Made by a program: the position numbers and the translations under genes
Notes under the pieces: generated by a model
Told to the model about the DNA's origin: nothing
The model's input: only the letters and a program-made list of their open reading frames with translations
Databases searched by the model: none
From: Streptomyces griseomycini
GTDB lineage: Bacteria; Actinomycetota; Actinomycetes; Streptomycetales; Streptomycetaceae
Length of the DNA stretch: 64,000 nucleotides
Direction of reading: 5' to 3'
Assembly: GCF_014203535.1 (NCBI RefSeq)
Contig: NZ_JACHJI010000004.1
Location: 186,001-250,000, forward strand
In this document: positions 59,744-64,000 of the stretch, piece after piece
Layout: every line of letters begins with the position of its first letter
Numbering within the stretch: position 1 is the first letter of the stretch

Positions 59744-60943
59744 CAGGCCGCTGAGGAAGTTGGAGTAGACGTGGGCGGGCTCCCCGGCGGGCTCCGCCCC
59801 GGCCACCAGGTCCCGCAGGCTCTCCAGCAGGGCCGACAGCTCGGCGCGGGCCAGGAACGCGCCCAGGCAGAAGTGCGGCCCGTACGCGAACGACAGGTGC
59901 TTGTTGGGGGAGCGGGACAGATCGAAGTCGTCCGGCCGGTCGAAGACCCGCTCGTCCCGGTTGGCCGAGGCCATCCAGGCGGTGACGATGTCGCCCTCCT
60001 CGACGAACCGGTCCCCGAGCAGCACGTCCTGCGCGGCGGTACGGCCGCTGTGCAGGGCCGGGGTGGTCCAGCGCAGGACCTCCTCCACGGCCGACGCGGT
60101 GCCCACCGCGCCGGACTTCAGCGCCCGCCACTGGTCCGGCCGCTCCATCAGGGCGTGCAGTCCGCCCACCATGGCGAAGCGGGTCGTCTCGTGCCCGCCC
60201 ATGATGATGCTGTAGCAGTTGAAGACGATCTCCTCGTGCGTCAGCGGACGCCCGTCGATCTCCCGGCTCACCAGCAGACTGACCACGTCGTCGTACGGCT
60301 TCCTGCGGCGGTCGGCGGCCAGCTCCGAGAAGTACAGCAGCAGGCCGTTGCGCGAGGACCAGGTGGCCTCCTCGTCGGGCACGCCGTCCGCGGACGACAG
60401 CGCCGAGGAGGTGAGGGAGATGATGTGTCCCCGGTCGGCGGCCGGCACGCCCAGCAGGTCGCAGATCGCGGCGAGCGGGATGTGCGCGGCGACGTCGGCG
60501 GCGAAGTCCACCGTGCCCCGCTCGACCGCCTCCGCGACCAGCCGGCGGGTGCCGCGCCGCACGCTCTCCACCACCACCTCCAGGGACCGCGGCGAGAACG
60601 GCTTGAGCAGCGCGCTGCGCAGTGCCTGGTGCGGACGGCCGTCGGTGACGGCGAGCATCTTCCCGGCCGCCGAGTCGCCGCCCGCCAGCAGCGTGTCGAG
60701 CACGTTGCCCCGCTCGGAGGTGAACGTCTCGCTGTCGCCCAGCACGGCGGCCACGTCCGCGTAGCCGCTCACCACCCAGAACCCGGGACCGTGCGCGCCC
60801 TCGGGCTGCCAGTGCACCGGGGCCTCGGCGCGCAGCCGGCGCCACAGCGGGCCCAGGTCGTGACGGGCGTGCAGCAGCGGATCGGCGAGGTCCACCTCGT
60901 CGAGCCCCACCGGATCCGGTACGGGGCGGGTCTTCATGGTCAT
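59711..60943 (-). CDS. Cytochrome P450
   Basis: 410 residues, actinobacterial CYP105/107-like length. I-helix IMGGHETTRFAM, ExxR in VEEVLRWTTPALHS, heme-binding loop FAYGPHFCLGAFLARAEL with the axial Cys. Expected to hydroxylate or cross-link the product or a carrier-bound intermediate. Needs separate ferredoxin and reductase, which are not nearby. It lies 58 bp downstream of the SDR gene, same strand; its ATG may be 60943 or 60937. Confidence 0.93.
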   Translation of the reverse strand: MTMKTRPVPDPVGLDEVDLADPLLHARHDLGPLWRRLRAEAPVHWQPEGAHGPGFWVVSGYADVAAVLGDSETFTSERGNVLDTLLAGGDSAAGKMLAVTDGRPHQALRSALLKPFSPRSLEVVVESVRRGTRRLVAEAVERGTVDFAADVAAHIPLAAICDLLGVPAADRGHIISLTSSALSSADGVPDEEATWSSRNGLLLYFSELAADRRRKPYDDVVSLLVSREIDGRPLTHEEIVFNCYSIIMGGHETTRFAMVGGLHALMERPDQWRALKSGAVGTASAVEEVLRWTTPALHSGRTAAQDVLLGDRFVEEGDIVTAWMASANRDERVFDRPDDFDLSRSPNKHLSFAYGPHFCLGAFLARAELSALLESLRDLVAGAEPAGEPAHVYSNFLSGLSALPVALRPE

Positions 60944-61001
60944 CTTCCTCGGGTCCCCCGGCTTCCCCGGGCTCGGTCGGTCTGCTTCCCGGTGACGCCG
61001 G

Positions 61002-61772
61002 TCAGCACGGCGGCTCGGTCGGTCCGGGGAAGAAGGCCGTCGTCGCCCCGGCGGTCTCCGCGCCGTCCACCGTGAACTGCTGGCCCGAGACGAAGGACGC
61101 CCCGGGCGAGGCGAGGAAGTGGAAGACCTCCGCGATCTCCTCGGGCAGCGCGTGCCGCCGGGCCGGGATGCGCGCGTTGACCTCGTCGAGCATGGCGTCG
61201 GTGTACTCGGCGCGCTGCATCGGCGTCAGCACCGCGCCCGGCGCCACGCACGCCGTGCGGATCAGCGGGGCCAGTTCGACCGCGAAGGTCTGGCAGAGCG
61301 ACGCCACACCGGCCTTGCTGGCGTTGTAGTCGGCGTACAGCGGATAGCCGCGGGAGCCGTTGACGGACGCCGTCGCCAGCAGCACCCCTTCGCCCCGGCG
61401 CAGCATGTGCGGGACGGAGTGCCGCCACAGCGCGAGGACGCCCATCAGGTTGACGTCGAGGGTGCGCCGGGCCTCGGCCTCGGTGATCTCCAGGATGCCG
61501 TGCCGGACGCTGATGCCGGCGTTGGCGACGACCACGTCCAGCCGCCCCCGCTCGGCGGCGACCCGGTCGACGGCGTCCCGGACGGCGTCCCAGTCGGCGA
61601 CGTCCACCTTGGCCCAGTGGACCTCGCCGCCGCCCTCCCGGGGCCCGTCCGGACGGTCCGCGGACGGGGGCTGCACGTCCAGGTTGACGACGTGGTCGCC
61701 GGCCCGGGCGAAGCGCTCGGCGGTGGCCTGCCCGATGCCGCTGGACGCGCCGGACACGATGACGGTGCGCAT
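61002..61772 (-). CDS. Short-chain dehydrogenase/reductase
   Basis: 256 residues. Rossmann motif VSGASSGIGQATAERF, VVANAGISV, catalytic Ser in LLATASVNGSRGY, and Tyr/Lys in YADYNASKAGVA. Asp following VVNLD suggests NAD(H) preference. The typical C-terminal FVSGQQFTVDGAETAG is present. Could oxidise a hydroxyl group installed by the oxygenase or reduce a ketone. Located 38 bp downstream of the oxygenase gene. Confidence 0.9.
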   Translation of the reverse strand: MRTVIVSGASSGIGQATAERFARAGDHVVNLDVQPPSADRPDGPREGGGEVHWAKVDVADWDAVRDAVDRVAAERGRLDVVVANAGISVRHGILEITEAEARRTLDVNLMGVLALWRHSVPHMLRRGEGVLLATASVNGSRGYPLYADYNASKAGVASLCQTFAVELAPLIRTACVAPGAVLTPMQRAEYTDAMLDEVNARIPARRHALPEEIAEVFHFLASPGASFVSGQQFTVDGAETAGATTAFFPGPTEPPC

Positions 61773-61810
61773 GACGATGCTGCCTTTCGCGTGCGTGGGG
61801 ATCGGCCGGG

Positions 61811-62896
61811 TCAGACGATGACGCGCGGGTGGTCGAGGGCGTAACCGCTGAGGTTGCGGCGCAGGTTGCGGCTGACGGTGAGCTTCTTCAGCCAGCGGTC
61901 GGTGCCGTCGTAGCGGGCGGTGAAGGGCCTGCGGCCGTGCACCGCGCGGTAGTTGTCGACGATCAGCAGCGAGCCCGGTCCGACCGCGACGTCCTGCTGG
62001 ACGCGGTGCAGCTCGGCCATCAGCCGGTCCAGCGCGGCCTCGGCCTCGGTGTCGCCGGGCAGCGTGTCCATGAACGGGCGGTCGATGCGCAGGTAGGGGC
62101 TCAGCCGGTCGCCGGACAGCACGGCCGTCGGCACCGGGCGCTCGGCCATGGCGCGCAGCCGGGGCAGCGCCGGGTGGCCGGGCGCGTAGGTCTCCAGCTG
62201 CCGGATGTGCTCGGTGTCCGGACGGATGTGGAACCGTTCCTCGGCGAGCACCGCCCGGTCGGCGTCGCCGAGCCGGACGTCGCGCACGGAGGCGACGGTG
62301 GTCGGCACCGCGTCGGGGTTGCGCAGCCCCATCAGCAGCAGGTAGTCGCAGCGGTTGGGGTGGAAGCCGTCCTCGGTGTGGAACTCCAGCAGCGTCTCGC
62401 TGCCGTGCCCGCTCTGCCGGTCCTCGTCCCCGCGGATCGGCAGGATGTTCTGGATGATCCGCCCCTCCTGGAGGGTCACCCAGCCGAACGGGTCGCCGAG
62501 CACCAGGCCGCACAGCGCCAGCCACACCTCCTGCTCGAGGGCCGTGCGGCCGTGGATCGCCTCACGCCAGTGGCCGGGCGTGGGCCCGAGCGCGGCGTCG
62601 TCCACCGGGAAGCCGTGCACCAGGCAGGCGGCGCTGCGCTCGCTGCGCCGGTACGACAGCAGGAACGTGCGCAGCCCCGCCGGCAGCAGCTCCTCGGCGG
62701 TGAGCGCCCGGTCGTAGAACTCGGGCAGGCTCGGCGCGCCGTACACCTCGGCGAGCTTGGCCGCGGCGGTGCGCAGCTCGGCGACCTCGTCGGAGTCCAG
62801 GACGTACGCGGCGGGGACGTCCGGGCCGTCCGGGCCGTCCGGGGTGTGCGCGGCGCCCCGGGGGGACGTGCCGACAGTCGGGTTCGTGGTTGCCAT
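61811..62896 (-). CDS. Fe(II)/2-oxoglutarate amino-acid hydroxylase (VioC/AsnO-like)
   Basis: 361 residues of the clavaminate-synthase-like family. Iron ligands His173, Glu175 (EFHTEDGFHPNRCDY) and His320 (VDNYRAVHGRRPF); 2-oxoglutarate Arg334 in YDGTDRWLKKL. The HxE rather than HxD motif and all spacings match VioC (arginine beta-hydroxylase) and AsnO (asparagine beta-hydroxylase). It should hydroxylate the beta-carbon of an amino acid, free or bound to the NRPS. Which amino acid is not decided here. It follows the NRPS gene on the same strand. Confidence 0.9.
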   Translation of the reverse strand: MATTNPTVGTSPRGAAHTPDGPDGPDVPAAYVLDSDEVAELRTAAAKLAEVYGAPSLPEFYDRALTAEELLPAGLRTFLLSYRRSERSAACLVHGFPVDDAALGPTPGHWREAIHGRTALEQEVWLALCGLVLGDPFGWVTLQEGRIIQNILPIRGDEDRQSGHGSETLLEFHTEDGFHPNRCDYLLLMGLRNPDAVPTTVASVRDVRLGDADRAVLAEERFHIRPDTEHIRQLETYAPGHPALPRLRAMAERPVPTAVLSGDRLSPYLRIDRPFMDTLPGDTEAEAALDRLMAELHRVQQDVAVGPGSLLIVDNYRAVHGRRPFTARYDGTDRWLKKLTVSRNLRRNLSGYALDHPRVIV

Positions 62897-63083
62897 CTCG
62901 GTGTCCTCACCGGGTCGTGACCGCTCGGGTCGTCCGTCGTTCGGTCCTGTGCGGTCCGCGCCGCTCGGTCGCGGCCGGATCGCGTGGTGGAGCGCACCGG
63001 ACCGGCCGAGCAGGGTCCCGGCCGTGTCGTGGTCCGGCGGTCGTGCGGGGTCGTGCGGTACGGGTGGTCCGGGCGGGGCCGTC

Positions 63084-64000
63084 CTAGCTCCAGTCCTGCG
63101 CGAACCGGTCCAGCTCCTCCTGGTCCAGCGCGATCAGCGGCTCCTGCGGGTCCGCCGCGTCCGCGTCCCCGGCCGGCAGCGGGGCGAGCTCCTTGACCGC
63201 CCCGGCGAGCGCGGCCACGGTCCGGTGCGCGAACACGTCCCGCGGGGCGACGTCCAGGCCCGCCTCGCGCGCCAGGGTGACCAGCTTGATCGAGACGATC
63301 GAGTCGCCGCCGAGGTCGAAGAAGCTGTCGTCGACCCCGACCCGCTCCACGCCGAGGGCCTCGGCGAACAGGGCGCACAGCAACTCCTCGCGCGGGCTGC
63401 CCGGCTCCCGCACGTCCGGCCCGGCGGAGAACTCCGGCGCGGGCAGCGCGCCCGGGTCGAGCTTGCCGCTCGCGGTGACCGGCAGCCGCTCCAGGACGAC
63501 GACCGCGGCGGGCACCATGTGCTCGGGCAGCACCTCGGCGACCCGCCGGCGCAGCAGGGCCGGATCGGGCCGGGCCCCGGCGACCGGGGCGACGTACGCC
63601 ACCAGCAGCCGGTGGCCGGGCCGGTCCTCGCGGACCACCACCACGGCCTGCGCGAGCGCGGGGTCCTCGGCGAGCACGGCCTCGATCTCGCCCGGCTCGA
63701 CGCGGAACCCGCGCACCTTGACCTGCTGGTCGGCCCGGCCCAGGAACTCCAGGTCGCCGCCGGGCCCCCGGCGGGCCAGGTCGCCGGTCCGGTACATGCG
63801 CGCCCCCGGCGGGCCGAACGGGTCGGCGACGAAGCGCTCCGCGGTCAGCGCGGGACGGCCCAGGTAACCGCGCGCCAGGCACGCGCCGGCCACGTACAGC
63901 TCACCGGGCGCCCCCGCCGGGACCGGCCGCAGCGCGCCGTCCAGCAGGTACACGCGGGCCCCGGCGACCGGCTCGCCGAGCGGCGGACGGACCCGGCCGT
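63084..64000 (-). CDS. NRPS, C-terminal part (adenylation end plus carrier domain), cut by the window edge
   Basis: The visible 305 residues are the end of a larger protein that begins beyond position 64000. The adenylation domain C-lobe has [33 protein letters not shown] (A7/A8 region), [13 protein letters not shown] and [15 protein letters not shown] (A10 Lys). The carrier domain has [18 protein letters not shown] with the pantetheine Ser. After it only a short acidic tail ([11 protein letters not shown]) remains, so the protein ends with a carrier domain and has no thioesterase. The peptide is presumably passed to another protein. About 190 bp of non-coding DNA separate it from the oxygenase gene. 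Confidence 0.93.
   Translation of the reverse strand, partial: GRVRPPLGEPVAGARVYLLDGALRPVPAGAPGELYVAGACLARGYLGRPALTAERFVADPFGPPGARMYRTGDLARRGPGGDLEFLGRADQQVKVRGFRVEPGEIEAVLAEDPALAQAVVVVREDRPGHRLLVAYVAPVAGARPDPALLRRRVAEVLPEHMVPAAVVVLERLPVTASGKLDPGALPAPEFSAGPDVREPGSPREELLCALFAEALGVERVGVDDSFFDLGGDSIVSIKLVTLAREAGLDVAPRDVFAHRTVAALAGAVKELAPLPAGDADAADPQEPLIALDQEELDRFAQDWS

Noticed and set aside
61002..62525. 507-residue minus-strand frame covering the SDR and part of the oxygenase
   Set aside because: The SDR starts at 61772 with ATG and a Rossmann motif; the extension is an off-frame reading of the oxygenase gene.

Overview
The window is 64 kb of very GC-rich chromosomal DNA with Streptomyces-type gene content: GTG starts, tightly overlapping operons, a DUF5999 gene, PucR/PaaX/PadR/LuxR regulators and an NRPS cluster. 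Nothing in it fixes the species. No rRNA, tRNA or CRISPR was found. All calls come from reading motifs and context, without database searches.

Layout. 1-4.1 kb: bacterial RNA-repair pair Hen1-Pnkp. 4.3-6.8 kb: arginine deiminase and ornithine carbamoyltransferase, separated by a 20-bp tandem repeat array and an AT-rich inverted repeat. 6.8-7.3 kb: histidine-kinase-like ATPase. 7.5-15.8 kb: CoA-dependent aromatic-acid catabolism locus (enoyl-CoA hydratase, fused FAD monooxygenase/Old-Yellow-Enzyme reductase, PaaX-type repressor, aryl-CoA ligase, acyl-CoA dehydrogenase, RidA, alpha/beta hydrolase). It most resembles anthranilate degradation through 2-aminobenzoyl-CoA. Two similar palindromes lie in its two promoter regions. 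15.9-20.9 kb: a 4.8-kb element with two tyrosine recombinases and a phosphotransferase, inserted inside a DUF5999 gene whose two halves flank it. 21.1-26.8 kb: accessory region with a secreted DUF6299-like protein, an IS5 remnant, and a small protein paired with an M64-type metallopeptidase that ends in a seven-repeat lectin-like propeller. 26.9-35.8 kb: PucR regulator, then membrane protein, flotillin and a giant AAA ATPase. 35.9-36.5 kb: decayed MFS gene. 36.6-44.9 kb: CbiMNQO cobalt transporter behind a cobalamin riboswitch, divergent from a NikABCDE-type nickel transporter behind a Nur-box-like site. 44.9-48.6 kb: small acidic protein, hemerythrin, ferritin-like protein, then a PadR/membrane-protein pair.

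48.7-64 kb (continuing past the right edge): a biosynthetic gene cluster. It has a stand-alone adenylating ligase, two carrier proteins, a KAS III-like enzyme, a large acyl-CoA dehydrogenase, type II thioesterase, P450, SDR, VioC/AsnO-type oxygenase, the end of an NRPS module, a phosphopantetheinyl transferase, an MFS exporter and two regulators. The gene set suggests a peptide carrying a separately activated acyl group and a hydroxylated amino acid; the product is not identifiable from this window.

Most worth following up: the two-recombinase element and its exact junctions, the YqiJ/flotillin/giant-ATPase module, the shared PaaX-type operators, the repeated ribosome-binding/start units ahead of RidA, and the acyl-peptide cluster with its Cys-His-His KAS III homologue.
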